A DNA stretch of 34,737 nucleotides, from positions 1-34,737 of the forward strand of contig JAEUIT010000056.1 in the NCBI GenBank assembly GCA_016795035.1, read 5' to 3'. Positions 1 to 7,940 of this stretch are shown here, piece after piece. A program made the translations under genes and the position numbers. Each line of letters starts with the position of its first letter. Positions within the stretch are counted from its first letter, which is position 1. The notes below the pieces were generated by a model. The model saw nothing but the letters and a program-made list of their open reading frames with translations. It ran no database searches and was not told the origin of the DNA. Source of the DNA: Phycisphaerae bacterium (lineage in GTDB: Bacteria > Planctomycetota > Phycisphaerae > Phycisphaerales > SM1A02).

Positions 1-45
1 ACTGCGCACTGGCCAGACCACTGCGCACTGGCCAGACCACTGCGC
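1..45. repeat. 19-bp tandem repeat, two full units plus a partial one
   Basis: The unit ACTGCGCACTGGCCAGACC occurs at 1-19 and 20-38, and a third unit begins at 39-45 before diverging. The core GCGCACTGGCCAGACCA returns once with a single substitution at 102-118, inside the hairpin at 96-130. The array is cut by the window edge, so its true copy number is unknown. It could be a remnant of a repetitive extragenic palindrome or a minisatellite. No coding function is apparent. Confidence 0.8.
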
Positions 46-95
46 GGGGCCGAACCGACGCCGGGGGTACGGGATTCTCTAGGGGACCAACGATC

Positions 96-130
96 GCGAA
101 CGCGCACTGGACAGACCAGTGCGCGTTCGC
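96..130. other. Perfect 15-bp inverted repeat (hairpin)
   Basis: GCGAACGCGCACTGG at 96-110 is followed by a 5-nt loop (ACAGA) and its exact reverse complement at 116-130. There is no T-run on either side, so a classical intrinsic terminator is not well supported. The arm shares its core with the tandem repeat at 1-45, so the array and hairpin probably belong to one family of extragenic elements. It lies about 95 bp upstream of the lipoprotein gene at 226. Confidence 0.75.
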
Positions 131-225
131 CGATTGATGGATGTCGCCGCGCGACGCGCCGAGATCCACGGCGCCGCGGTCGCGGAACGGCTGCGGACCC
201 GGCGACGGCAGGATGCCCACCCCCC

Positions 226-1014
226 ATGGTCGAGATGCGACAACCGAATCGATCCCGCGCCGGCGGCCTTCGTCGAGCGTGCGTGCGTGCCGGGCTCGTC
301 ACGACGGCCCTGATCGCCGTCCTCGGCTGTGACTCGCAACCAAAGCTCGTCCAGCCGTCGTCCCTCAACTCGCCCTGGCCGACGTCGCAGACATGGGCGG
401 TGGTTCCCTTCGCGAACGAAAGCGGCGTCTCGATCGTCGACACCTTCGCGATCGCCGACTCCTTCCAGGCCGAAATCGACGGCGTCGAAGGCATCAGTTG
501 CCTGCCGGTCAATCGCACGGTCGCCGCCATGCGTGCCGCGAACCTCCGTTCGCTCCAATCGGACGCCGACGTCCACCTCCTCATGGAGACGCTCGGAGTC
601 GACGGCCTCGTCGTTGGCACCGTCACCGCCTACGACCCGTATCGCCCGCTCCAGCTGGGCATCGCCGCCCAGGTCTACACCGGCACCAAGCCGCCCGAGC
701 CGACGTCGCCCAATCTCGAATCGATGACGATGGCGACGACCGAAGGGACGAAGGCTGCCGACGTCGCGCCTACGGGTCCGTCGAGTCAGTACTCGCGGGT
801 GTACGACGCCTCGAATCACGATGTCCTCGCGCTCTTGGCGTCGTATGCATCAGGTCGGGTTGACCCGAAGTCTGGTGCCGGCGCCGCCGTGTACACGTTG
901 ACGATGTCGTCGTACCAGCGCTTCGTCGCCTATGACGTGACACGGCAACTGCTTATGAACGAAGTGCAGAAGTCGGTGCCTCGACCTGAGACGACCGCGG
1001 TGCACGGCGACTGA
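226..1014 (+). CDS. Putative lipoprotein, LpoB/CsgG-like layout
   Basis: This is a 262-residue protein. Its Arg-rich N-terminus is followed by a hydrophobic stretch ending in V-L-G-C, so Cys35 is a plausible lipidation site. The mature part begins with a Ser/Pro-rich linker and then A-V-V-P-F-A-N-E-S-G, a strand motif common in periplasmic lipoproteins of the LpoB/CsgG/TolB-N type. A further strand (G-V-D-G-L-V-V-G-T-V-T) supports an alpha/beta fold, which suggests an envelope-associated accessory role. The family assignment is inference from motif shape. The start could be the ATG at 226 or at 235; both keep the signal peptide. The gene stands alone on the plus strand and I see no clear operon partner. 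Confidence 0.65.
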   Translation: MVEMRQPNRSRAGGLRRACVRAGLVTTALIAVLGCDSQPKLVQPSSLNSPWPTSQTWAVVPFANESGVSIVDTFAIADSFQAEIDGVEGISCLPVNRTVAAMRAANLRSLQSDADVHLLMETLGVDGLVVGTVTAYDPYRPLQLGIAAQVYTGTKPPEPTSPNLESMTMATTEGTKAADVAPTGPSSQYSRVYDASNHDVLALLASYASGRVDPKSGAGAAVYTLTMSSYQRFVAYDVTRQLLMNEVQKSVPRPETTAVHGD

Positions 1015-1315
1015 GGCTCAACGATCTAAGAGTCGATTGTGCTCCAAGCGACGGGCGCGTCGTGAGGTCGTCGCATGGACTCCATCCGACCCGCTTCCGA
1101 TCTCGTCCAGAGATTCCTCTGGCATCGCACCCGGGCCGAGAACTATGCTCGTTTCTGTACGCGTCCAATAAGGGGATTCAACTTCGGTCGCGAAACGACC
1201 GATAGCGAAGGGTCCCTCGAACGTCGTCGTGACGTCCGACGCCATCCTTGACGACAGCTTCACGGTCCGGTGGGGACCAGAAGCCGTCTGTCCGTCCCTG
1301 TCTTCGGCGAGAGCC
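1015..1315. other. Intergenic region, nothing identified
   Basis: About 300 bp lie between the lipoprotein gene and the recombinase. Open frames here, including a 102-residue one on the minus strand, have no recognisable motif and overlap the recombinase's 5' region. No terminator hairpin with a T-run or structured RNA was recognised. The plus-strand recombinase frame is open from 1229, but that extension lacks family features. Confidence 0.5.
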
Positions 1316-2308
1316 ATGCACGACAACCTCCCGATCGTCGCCCAGTTCCTCTCCTACTTGATCGACGAGCGTCATTTCAGCCCGTACACCTCGCGCTGCT
1401 ACGGCCTTGACCTTCGGCAGTACAGCGACTTCCTCGCCGAGCACTTCGGCATCACCCATGACGAGGCCACCGAGAAGGCCGCGCTCGAGAAGAAGAGCGA
1501 GAAGGCTCTCTCCTCGACCGTCACCGGGAAGATCCTGGGTGCCGACATCGAGCTGATTCGCTCCTTCCTCGCGAAGATGAGCGAACAGCACTACTCCGCG
1601 GCCACGATGGCGCGGAAGATCGCGACTCTGCGTTCCTTCCACAAGTGGATGGAGAAGCGCGGACTCGTCTCGACGAACCCGATGCTCATGATCCGCACGC
1701 CGAAGCAGGCGAAGCGGCTGCCGAAGGCGATCACGGTCGACCAGGTCGAGCGTCTTCTCTCCGCGCCGGACGACCGCGAACTCCTCGGCGCCCGCGACCG
1801 CGCGATCCTCGAGACGCTCTACTCGACCGGCATCCGCGTGAGCGAAGTCGTCGGCATCAACCGCTGCGACATCAACGACTCCGGCGAAGCCGTGATCATC
1901 CGCGGCAAGGGCAAGCGCGAGCGCATCATTCCGCTCGGCAGCCACGCGTTGCAGGCGTTGCGTCACTACGTGCGCATGCTCGACAGCGAGCTGCAGACCG
2001 CCGGCCTTGTCGCCGAGCCCGACTCGCCGCTCTTCGTGAATAAGCACGGCACGCGGCTCTCGAGCCGTTCGGTGCGCCGCAAGGTCTCGAAGTACCTCGC
2101 ACAAGTCGGCCTCGATCCCGACATCAGCCCGCACACGATTCGCCACTCGTTCGCCACGCACCTTCTCGACAACGGTGCGGACCTGCGCAGCGTGCAGGAA
2201 CTCCTCGGTCACCAGTCGCTCTCGAGCACGCAGGTGTACACGCACCTCACGAACCAGCGTCTCCGCGACTCGTACGACAAGGCGCATCCCCGAGCGGAAG
2301 CGAGTTGA
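1316..2308 (+). CDS. Tyrosine recombinase XerC/XerD
   Basis: This is a 330-residue site-specific recombinase that would resolve chromosome dimers at dif. The N-terminal SAM-like core-binding domain starts at N-L-P-I-V-A-Q-F-L-S-Y-L. The catalytic set is complete: Arg174 (T-G-I-R-V-S-E), Lys198 (G-K-G-K-R-E-R), His273-x-x-Arg276 (H-T-I-R-H-S-F), His299 (G-H-Q-S) and the nucleophile Tyr308 (Q-V-Y-T-H-L). The start is placed at ATG 1316 because the open frame upstream lacks Xer-like sequence. The protein is about 30 residues longer than typical XerC/D, owing to a charged, Lys/Glu-rich insertion in the core-binding domain near residues 45-70. The domain characteristic of integron integrases is absent, so it is not IntI. 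XerC and XerD cannot be told apart here. The stop codon lies inside a 23-bp tandem repeat. Confidence 0.93.
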   Translation: MHDNLPIVAQFLSYLIDERHFSPYTSRCYGLDLRQYSDFLAEHFGITHDEATEKAALEKKSEKALSSTVTGKILGADIELIRSFLAKMSEQHYSAATMARKIATLRSFHKWMEKRGLVSTNPMLMIRTPKQAKRLPKAITVDQVERLLSAPDDRELLGARDRAILETLYSTGIRVSEVVGINRCDINDSGEAVIIRGKGKRERIIPLGSHALQALRHYVRMLDSELQTAGLVAEPDSPLFVNKHGTRLSSRSVRRKVSKYLAQVGLDPDISPHTIRHSFATHLLDNGADLRSVQELLGHQSLSSTQVYTHLTNQRLRDSYDKAHPRAEAS

Positions 2309-2380
2309 AAAGGACTACGGAAGCGAGTTGAAAAGGACTACGGAAGCGAGCTGAAAGAGACTGCGGAAGCGAGCTGCAAC
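2296..2380 (+). repeat. 23-bp tandem repeat spanning the xer stop codon
   Basis: Units begin with GGAAGCGAGTTGAAA. Two identical 23-bp copies lie at 2296-2318 and 2319-2341, a diverged copy at 2342-2364 and a partial copy at 2365-2380. The first copy contains the recombinase stop codon (TGA 2306-2308), so the unit began as the 3' end of the gene and expanded into the untranslated region. It sits just before the terminator hairpin. Confidence 0.85.
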
Positions 2381-2417
2381 GCTCGCCGCTTCAAGGCCTC
2401 GCAACACATCACCCGAT

Positions 2418-2455
2418 AACGGCCGCGTGGAATCCCACGCGGCCGTTTCATTTGC
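2418..2455 (+). terminator. Intrinsic terminator after xer
   Basis: AACGGCCGCGTGG (2418-2430) and CCACGCGGCCGTT (2435-2447) form a perfect 13-bp stem with a 4-nt loop (AATC), followed by a short T-rich stretch. It is well placed to end recombinase transcription. The GTG start assigned to the next gene (2427) falls inside the stem. Either that start is wrong or the hairpin also affects translation of the methyltransferase. Confidence 0.7.
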
Positions 2456-3230
2456 AGCGACGGAGACGGGCGTCGCCCGTCTTGCGTTGGGCGATTGCCT
2501 CGAGCTGTTGCGCCGCGAGCCGTCGGCGAGCGTCGATCTCGTCTACGTGGATCCGCCGTTCAACACCGGACGCGTGCACACCGCCGCGGCCGGGCAGTTC
2601 GACGATCGCTTCGACTCGCTCAAGGCGTATCTCGGATTCCTCGAGCCGCGCCTGCGCGAGTGCCATCGCGTGCTCCGCGCGACGGGCTCGATCCTCGTCC
2701 ACTGCGATTGGCGCACGTCGCATCGCGTGCGCTGTCTCCTCGACGACATCTTCGGCGTCGAGCAGTTCGTCAATCACCTCGTGTGGTCGTACGGACTCGG
2801 CGGCTCCGGGCCGCGCTCGTTCGCACGCAAGCACGACGACATCCTCTTCTACGGCCGCACTCGCGAGTACTGGTTCGAGGCGCCGCGCGTGGCCGCGACG
2901 AGCCGGCGTCTCGCCGGGATGACGAAGAAGGCGACCGACGTCCTCGACGTTCCCGCGATCAACAACCTCGCCCGCGAACGCACCGGCTATCCGACGCAGA
3001 AGCCGATCGCGCTCCTCTCGATGCTGGTCGAGGCGTGCTGCGCGCCGGGCGGCGTCGTGCTCGACCCGTGCTGCGGCAGCGGCACGTCGCTCGTCGCCGC
3101 GCTCGCAAGCGGTCGCCGCGGCATCGGCTTCGACAGCAATCCGCAGGCCCTCGCGATCGCGAAGGATCGCCTCACGGCGGGCGAGTGGGCGACGGGGTCG
3201 CCGTCAGTGGCGCCGCGCCGCGCCGGCTGA
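2427..3230 (+). CDS. Site-specific DNA methyltransferase (beta-type motif order)
   Basis: This is a 267-residue S-adenosylmethionine-dependent DNA methylase. The catalytic motif IV D-P-P-F-N-T-G is at about residue 42. The AdoMet-binding motif I D-P-C-C-G-S-G-T is at about residue 213, preceded by the helix motif Y-P-T-Q-K-P. Motif IV before motif I is the beta-class arrangement, and D-P-P-F favours N6-adenine over N4-cytosine, though this cannot be settled by eye. The GTG at 2427 is the first possible start in the frame, but it lies inside a hairpin and has no Shine-Dalgarno sequence. The next in-frame alternative is a TTG that would remove the first strand. There is no restriction endonuclease next to it. 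Its 3' end overlaps purK tail to tail by 27 bp. Confidence 0.85.
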   Translation: MESHAAVSFAATETGVARLALGDCLELLRREPSASVDLVYVDPPFNTGRVHTAAAGQFDDRFDSLKAYLGFLEPRLRECHRVLRATGSILVHCDWRTSHRVRCLLDDIFGVEQFVNHLVWSYGLGGSGPRSFARKHDDILFYGRTREYWFEAPRVAATSRRLAGMTKKATDVLDVPAINNLARERTGYPTQKPIALLSMLVEACCAPGGVVLDPCCGSGTSLVAALASGRRGIGFDSNPQALAIAKDRLTAGEWATGSPSVAPRRAG

Positions 3231-4334
3231 AACGCCGGTCAGCGTGCGAAGCGTGTCGAGCGCGGGCAGAAGGTCGTCGTACTCGCGGCCGACGACGGTC
3301 ACGTGGCCGAGCTTCCGGCCCGCACGCGGCAACTTGCCGTAGCGATGCACGTGCACGCCACCGATGCGGAGAAGATCCTCGAGCGGCGGCTCTTCGCCGA
3401 TCAGGTTCACCATCGCCGCGGCGCCGCGCACCGACGGATCGCCGAGCGGCAGGCCCGCGACCGCGCGGATGTGATTCTCGAACTGGCTCGTGACGGCGCC
3501 CTCGATCGTCCAGTGGCCGGAGTTGTGGACGCGCGGCGCCATCTCGTTCGCGACGAGCGAGCCTGCAACGACGAAGAACTCGACCGCCAGCGTGCCGATG
3601 TGGCCGAGGCGTTCCGCGATCGTGCGCACGTGGCGTTCCCCGTCACGGGCGAGCTCGACAGTGATGTCGGGGTCGGCTGCAACGGTGACGCGGAGAATCC
3701 CGCCGACATGCTCGTTGCGGCAGACGGGGTGCGCCACGAACGCGCCCGACGCGGCGCGGGTCGCGACGATCGAGACTTCGCGCTCGAAGGGGACGAACGC
3801 CTCGTAGATGCACGGCACGCGGCCGAGCGACGCGAACGCCGGGCCAAGCGCGGACTCGTTGCGGATGACGCACTGGCCCTTGCCGTCGTAGCCGAGCTGA
3901 CGCGTCTTGAGGACTCCGGGCACGCCCACGCGCTCCAGCGCCTTCTCGAGTTCGGCGTCGTTCGAGACCGCGGCGTACGGCTGCACCGGCACGCCGCAGG
4001 CGCGGAAGAAGTCCTTCTCCGCGATGCGATCCTGCGCGATCGCAAGCGACCGCGGGCTGGGCGCGATGCGGCCGCGCGTCGCCGCGGCGAGGGCGGACTT
4101 CACCGGAACGTTCTCGAACTCGTAGGTCACGGCAACGGCGTCGCGCACGAGGTGCTCGATCGCGGCCTCGTCGTCGTAGGCGCCGACCACGACTTCACCG
4201 ACCGCGGCCGCCGGGCAATCCGGCGCGGGATCGAGGAAGCGGAATCGGTAGCCGAGCGGGATGCCGGCGAGTGCGAGCATGCGACCAAGTTGGCCGCCGC
4301 CGATGATCGCGATGACCGGTGCCGTCGCGCTCAA
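3204..4334 (-). CDS. purK: N5-carboxyaminoimidazole ribonucleotide synthase
   Basis: This 376-residue ATP-grasp enzyme carboxylates AIR to N5-CAIR using ATP and bicarbonate in de novo purine synthesis. The N-terminus [11 protein letters not shown] is the family signature. The ATP-grasp core follows ([17 protein letters not shown]), then E-V-S-I-V and [14 protein letters not shown], which are standard PurK metal/substrate motifs. The start is a TTG at 4334 whose last two bases overlap the purE stop in a TTGA junction, implying translational coupling. A longer frame upstream only shadows purE. The 3' end overlaps the convergent methyltransferase by 27 bp. The length is normal for the family. 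Confidence 0.96.
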   Translation of the reverse strand: MSATAPVIAIIGGGQLGRMLALAGIPLGYRFRFLDPAPDCPAAAVGEVVVGAYDDEAAIEHLVRDAVAVTYEFENVPVKSALAAATRGRIAPSPRSLAIAQDRIAEKDFFRACGVPVQPYAAVSNDAELEKALERVGVPGVLKTRQLGYDGKGQCVIRNESALGPAFASLGRVPCIYEAFVPFEREVSIVATRAASGAFVAHPVCRNEHVGGILRVTVAADPDITVELARDGERHVRTIAERLGHIGTLAVEFFVVAGSLVANEMAPRVHNSGHWTIEGAVTSQFENHIRAVAGLPLGDPSVRGAAAMVNLIGEEPPLEDLLRIGGVHVHRYGKLPRAGRKLGHVTVVGREYDDLLPALDTLRTLTGVSAGAARRH

Positions 4335-4852
4335 GAGTGGCTCCCGGTCGTGCCGGTGCCCTCGGGCGTGGGCCGCGCGAGGACGTCGTTCGTCTGCTTC
4401 GTGCGAAACGCGGCGTACGCGTTCGCGATCGGTGCATGGTCCTTCGCCAGGATCGACGCGGCGAAGAGCGCCGCGTTGACCGCGCCGGCCCGGCCGATCG
4501 CGAAGGTCGCGACCGGGACGCCCGCGGGCATCTGCACGATCGAGAGGAGGCTGTCCACGCCGTGCAACGCCTTCGACTCGACGGGCACGCCGAGCACCGG
4601 GAGGTTCGTCTTCGATGCCGCCATGCCCGGCAGGTGCGCCGCACCGCCCGCGCCCGCGATGATCGCCCGAAGCCCACGGCTGGCGGCCGACGACGCGTAG
4701 GCGAAGAGGAGATCGGGCGTCCGGTGGGCGCTCACCACCTTGCATTCGTGGGGCACGCCGAGCTCGCGCAACATCTCGGACGCATGCCGCATCGTTTCCC
4801 AGTCGCTCTGGGAGCCCATGATCACGCCAATGAGTGGATTCGCGTCCGTCAT
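4331..4852 (-). CDS. purE: N5-CAIR mutase, class I PurE
   Basis: This 173-residue cytoplasmic enzyme converts N5-CAIR made by PurK to 4-carboxy-AIR. Class I signatures are clear: G-S-Q-S-D-W near the N-terminus, S-A-H-R-T-P with the catalytic His, [11 protein letters not shown], and [10 protein letters not shown]. The ATG at 4852 gives [10 protein letters not shown], matching family N-termini; the upstream open frame is non-homologous. It is first in a two-gene operon with purK, and its stop overlaps the purK start. About 180 bp separate it from the divergent gene at 5032, and that space should hold both promoters. Confidence 0.97.
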   Translation of the reverse strand: MTDANPLIGVIMGSQSDWETMRHASEMLRELGVPHECKVVSAHRTPDLLFAYASSAASRGLRAIIAGAGGAAHLPGMAASKTNLPVLGVPVESKALHGVDSLLSIVQMPAGVPVATFAIGRAGAVNAALFAASILAKDHAPIANAYAAFRTKQTNDVLARPTPEGTGTTGSHS

Positions 4853-5031
4853 GTGAGTGGCTCGGGTTCGGACCGTGTGCGAACCGTCGATCGCGTCGCG
4901 CACGTCTCGACCAACACCGGCGAAGGCGGATGGTAACGCTTCGACTCGGCGGTACGATCCGCCGTTTCGCCCGCGGTGGCCGCTCGCACACGCCTGTGCG
5001 ACGGAGTGCCGTCGGCGACGGAGCATCTTCC

Positions 5032-5871
5032 ATGGCGTCCATCAAGCTCAACGGCGAAGTCGTTCACCTCCAACCGCAAGCGCGCGAGGACTTCCTCAAG
5101 CTCTCGCAGGTCGTCTACGCGAACATGAAGGAGGAGCGCGGAGTCGATGCGATCATCGCCCAAGTCCTCTTCGATGCGCGCTCGAAGGATGCGCCGCTCG
5201 ATTCAAACGTCGTCCAGACCTGCCTTTGGGCGCTCTCCGATCTGGGCGTCCGCGATCTCTCGCTGAACCTGGAAGAGAAGAAGATCGAAGTCCGCGACGC
5301 CGAGCTCACCGACATGCGTCGCGGCGACTGCCGCGCCTACGGCACGGCCAACATCGAGTCGGGCCGCGCGTACATCGGCGCGCTGTCGAACGTGCAGCAG
5401 CGGCGGATCCGCATCAACGGCGAGATCGTGCGCGCTTTCCCGCAGCCGAAGGAGGAGGTCGAGAAGGTCATCAAGCAGATCGAGGCGAACCGTCTGCTGA
5501 ATGAGGACATCCTCTTCACCGCGATCCGCGCGATCGGTGCCTTCATCCAGCAGGGCAAGAACATGGAGAGCCCCGAGTACCGCGCGGCGGTCGAGATCGC
5601 GGCCGGACTCGGTGTCGCCGAGATCGTCATCGACACTGCGAACAACAAGCTCATCCTCCGCGGCCTCAACGAGCACAACGCCGCCGCGATGGTGCTTCTC
5701 CAGGGCGGCGACCACGCGAAGGTCCAGCTGATCCGCGAACGCCTGCGCAAGCTCGCCGAGAAGATGCAGGAACTCGCGGGCAAGGCACAGGAAGAGCAGA
5801 AGGCGAACCCCGCCCCCATCGCGATCCCCGGCGTCGTCGGCTCGCGTCGCGGCAAGCGCCGCGGTTCGTGA
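5032..5871 (+). CDS. Uncharacterised protein with two tandem homologous domains
   Basis: I do not recognise this 279-residue protein. It contains an internal duplication. Residues about 4-91 (I-K-L-N-G-E-V-V-H then a helical region, ending [10 protein letters not shown]...K-K-I-E-V-R) align with about 126-213 (I-R-I-N-G-E-I-V-R, ending [10 protein letters not shown]...N-K-L-I-L-R). Each unit starts with a beta hairpin, has a long helical middle and closes with two strands. A Lys/Glu-rich helical tail and a basic C-terminus ([10 protein letters not shown]) could bind nucleic acid or ribosomes, which is inference. There is no signal peptide, so it is probably cytoplasmic. ATG 5032 is chosen because homologous sequence begins there. 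It is divergent from purE, with the desulfurase fusion 65 bp downstream. Confidence 0.8.
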   Translation: MASIKLNGEVVHLQPQAREDFLKLSQVVYANMKEERGVDAIIAQVLFDARSKDAPLDSNVVQTCLWALSDLGVRDLSLNLEEKKIEVRDAELTDMRRGDCRAYGTANIESGRAYIGALSNVQQRRIRINGEIVRAFPQPKEEVEKVIKQIEANRLLNEDILFTAIRAIGAFIQQGKNMESPEYRAAVEIAAGLGVAEIVIDTANNKLILRGLNEHNAAAMVLLQGGDHAKVQLIRERLRKLAEKMQELAGKAQEEQKANPAPIAIPGVVGSRRGKRRGS

Positions 5872-5936
5872 GGCGAGCGGGCGGCGGTCACACGTCGTCC
5901 GCGTCCAGCAACGAAGCGCTCCGCGAAAGGAACGAC

Positions 5937-7781
5937 GTGACGAACTCTCCCGTCTCGCCCGCCATCCGCCCGCCTGTCGCTCGCACCTACGACGACCTCT
6001 GCACCGAGGCCAAGGCCCGTATCTCGGAGATCGCGCCGCGCGAGCTTTTCGTGCAGCGCGGAGCCGATGCGCTCGCCGAGCGCCTCCCGCTGGTCGACGT
6101 GCGCGAGCCGGACGAGTTTGCCGCCGGGCACATCCCCGGCGCGATCTCGTTGCCGCGCGGGCTCGTCGAGAAGGGGATCGAAGCGGTCGTCGGTCGAGAC
6201 CAGCCGTTCGTCGTCTGTTGCCAATCCGGAAAGCGAAGCTCGCTCGTCGCCGACACGCTGCAGGCGATGGGATTCGCGAAGGTGCGAAGCCTGGCTGGCG
6301 GCGTCGAAGCGTGGTTCGCCGCAGGGCTACCGAACGCGCGACTCGGCCGCGGCTCCGACACGGCCGCGGGTCGCGCGTGCGTCGATCACGCCGACTGGGC
6401 GTCGATCCGCGCGGACTTCGGCATCACGTCGAAGATCGTGCACTGCACCGACGGCGTCGATCGCCCGCTCGTCTATCTCGATCACGCCGCGAGCACGCAT
6501 CCGCCCGGCACGGTCGTCGCCGCCTACGCCCGCTTCCTCGAGCATGAGTACGCCAACGTCCATCGCGCGACGTACGCGCTCGCGCGATCGGCGACCGATC
6601 GCTTCGATCGAGCGTTCGAGACGTGCGCGTCGTTCGTCGGCGGCAATCTCAAGGACGGCTGCGTCGTCTTCACCGCGAACACCACGCACGGCTGCGACCT
6701 CGTCGCGCACTGCGTGTCGCATCTCCCGGGCAAGGTGCTCGTCACCGACCTCGAGCACCACTCGAACGACCTTCCGTATCGCAAGCGCGGCGACGTGGTA
6801 CGGGCCCGCATCACGAACGAGGGGCGCCTCGACCTCAATCATGTCGAAGAGCTGCTGAAGCGCGAACGCGTGAAGCTCCTCGCCGTGTGCGGCGCCGCGA
6901 ACGTGACCGGCTGGATGCCGCCCCTGAAGACGCTCGCGAAGCTCGCGCACCGGTACGGCGCGCTCCTGGCGGTTGACGCCGCGCAGCTCGTCGCGCACGT
7001 CCCGATCGACGTCGGCGCGCCCGACGCCGACGACTCCTACGACTTCCTGATCGCCGCCGGCCACAAGGCGTACGCCCCGTTCGGCATCGGCTTCGTCTAC
7101 GGCAAGCGGGCGCTCTTCGACGCCGCCGAACCCCACGTGCCTGGCGGCGGAACGGCGTCGGCGGTGTCCGAGGCCGGCGCGGTCTTCCTCGCGAGCCCTG
7201 ACCGGCATCAGGGCGGCACCCCGAATGTTGCAGGGGCGATCGCGTTCTCGGAGATGCTCCGATACCTGTCGGCGATCGGCATGAAGCGGGTGCGCGAACA
7301 CGAACTCGAACTGATGCGACGCGCCTGGGGGCCCCTCAAGGGGTCTGGAGGCGTCACGCTCTACGGTCCGGACGCCCTCGAGGAGCGGGTCGCGATCATC
7401 ACCTTCAACATCGACGGCGTGAACGACATGCTCGCCGCGGCTGTCCTTGGGGAAGAACTCGGCATCGCGGTCCGGAACGGCCGGTTCTGTGCCCACGTCC
7501 ATGCGGCGAACTTGCTTCGCAATCAGGGCGGGCACACCTCGTTGGGAGACGCGCCGCCAAGTGCGGTCCGCGCGAGTTTCGGGCTCTACAACGACATCCA
7601 CGATGTCGACCGATTGCTCGAAGGGATCTCGGTCCTGCGCGACCGCCGGTGGAAGGGCCAGTACCACATGCGTGCTGGTGCCGTCGAAGCGAGCCGTCCC
7701 ACTGCGTCTTGGGGCGGCGGCCGATGCGCAGACTCGTGGATGGAAGGGTCGTCCGATCTGGGTGGGGCGAAAGTCCCCTAA
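5937..7781 (+). CDS. Rhodanese-cysteine desulfurase (class V aminotransferase) fusion
   Basis: This 614-residue protein carries two sulfur-transfer modules. Residues about 30-135 are a rhodanese domain (V-D-V-R-E-P-D-E-F-A-A-G-H-I-P-G-A) with active-site loop C95-Q-S-G-K-R. Residues about 175-565 are a fold-type-I PLP enzyme of the SufS/CsdA kind: Y-L-D-H-A-A-S-T near its start, D-L-E-H-H-S-N-D, A-V-D-A-A-Q, the PLP lysine in G-H-K377-A-Y-A-P-F-G, and a candidate catalytic cysteine in R-N-G-R-F-C518-A-H. An intramolecular persulfide relay from desulfurase to rhodanese is a reasonable inference. The start is GTG 5937, preceded by AAAGGA at good spacing. An earlier GTG at 5868 overlaps the preceding stop but lacks homologous sequence. 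The last 40 residues are Gly/Ser-rich and not part of either domain. Confidence 0.9.
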   Translation: MTNSPVSPAIRPPVARTYDDLCTEAKARISEIAPRELFVQRGADALAERLPLVDVREPDEFAAGHIPGAISLPRGLVEKGIEAVVGRDQPFVVCCQSGKRSSLVADTLQAMGFAKVRSLAGGVEAWFAAGLPNARLGRGSDTAAGRACVDHADWASIRADFGITSKIVHCTDGVDRPLVYLDHAASTHPPGTVVAAYARFLEHEYANVHRATYALARSATDRFDRAFETCASFVGGNLKDGCVVFTANTTHGCDLVAHCVSHLPGKVLVTDLEHHSNDLPYRKRGDVVRARITNEGRLDLNHVEELLKRERVKLLAVCGAANVTGWMPPLKTLAKLAHRYGALLAVDAAQLVAHVPIDVGAPDADDSYDFLIAAGHKAYAPFGIGFVYGKRALFDAAEPHVPGGGTASAVSEAGAVFLASPDRHQGGTPNVAGAIAFSEMLRYLSAIGMKRVREHELELMRRAWGPLKGSGGVTLYGPDALEERVAIITFNIDGVNDMLAAAVLGEELGIAVRNGRFCAHVHAANLLRNQGGHTSLGDAPPSAVRASFGLYNDIHDVDRLLEGISVLRDRRWKGQYHMRAGAVEASRPTASWGGGRCADSWMEGSSDLGGAKVP

Positions 7782-7816
7782 AGCCCCATAACCACCGACC
7801 TTTTTTGGGTTTTTTT
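7761..7816 (+). terminator. Possible intrinsic terminator after the desulfurase fusion
   Basis: GGGGC at 7764-7768 can pair with GCCCC at 7783-7787, and the stem can be extended through GGT/ACC with a bulge. Two T-runs follow (7801-7806 and 7810-7816). The stem overlaps the stop codon at 7779-7781. The imperfect stem lowers confidence, but the T-runs are striking in DNA this GC-rich. Confidence 0.45.
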
Positions 7817-7940
7817 GCCACGTCGCACCGTGTAAACCCCAGGTTTGAGTTCACACTGGAGGTGGACGAGTGCGGACCGACCCTCAGCCGTTGGGGGTGG
7901 TGCACATCGTCTCTTTCTTCCGGAAGAGAAGGAGAGCATC

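Noticed and set aside
1..45. CRISPR array
   Set aside because: The units are 19 bp and directly adjacent with no spacers, and no cas genes are seen.
1178..2287. 369-residue open frame on the minus strand across the recombinase
   Set aside because: It lies wholly over a gene with complete Xer catalytic residues; the product is Arg/Val/Asp-rich and motif-free, a GC-bias shadow.
1316..2308. Recombinase considered as an integron integrase for the attC-like sites
   Set aside because: It lacks the extra IntI-specific domain and matches XerC/D; it is also 31 kb from the sites.
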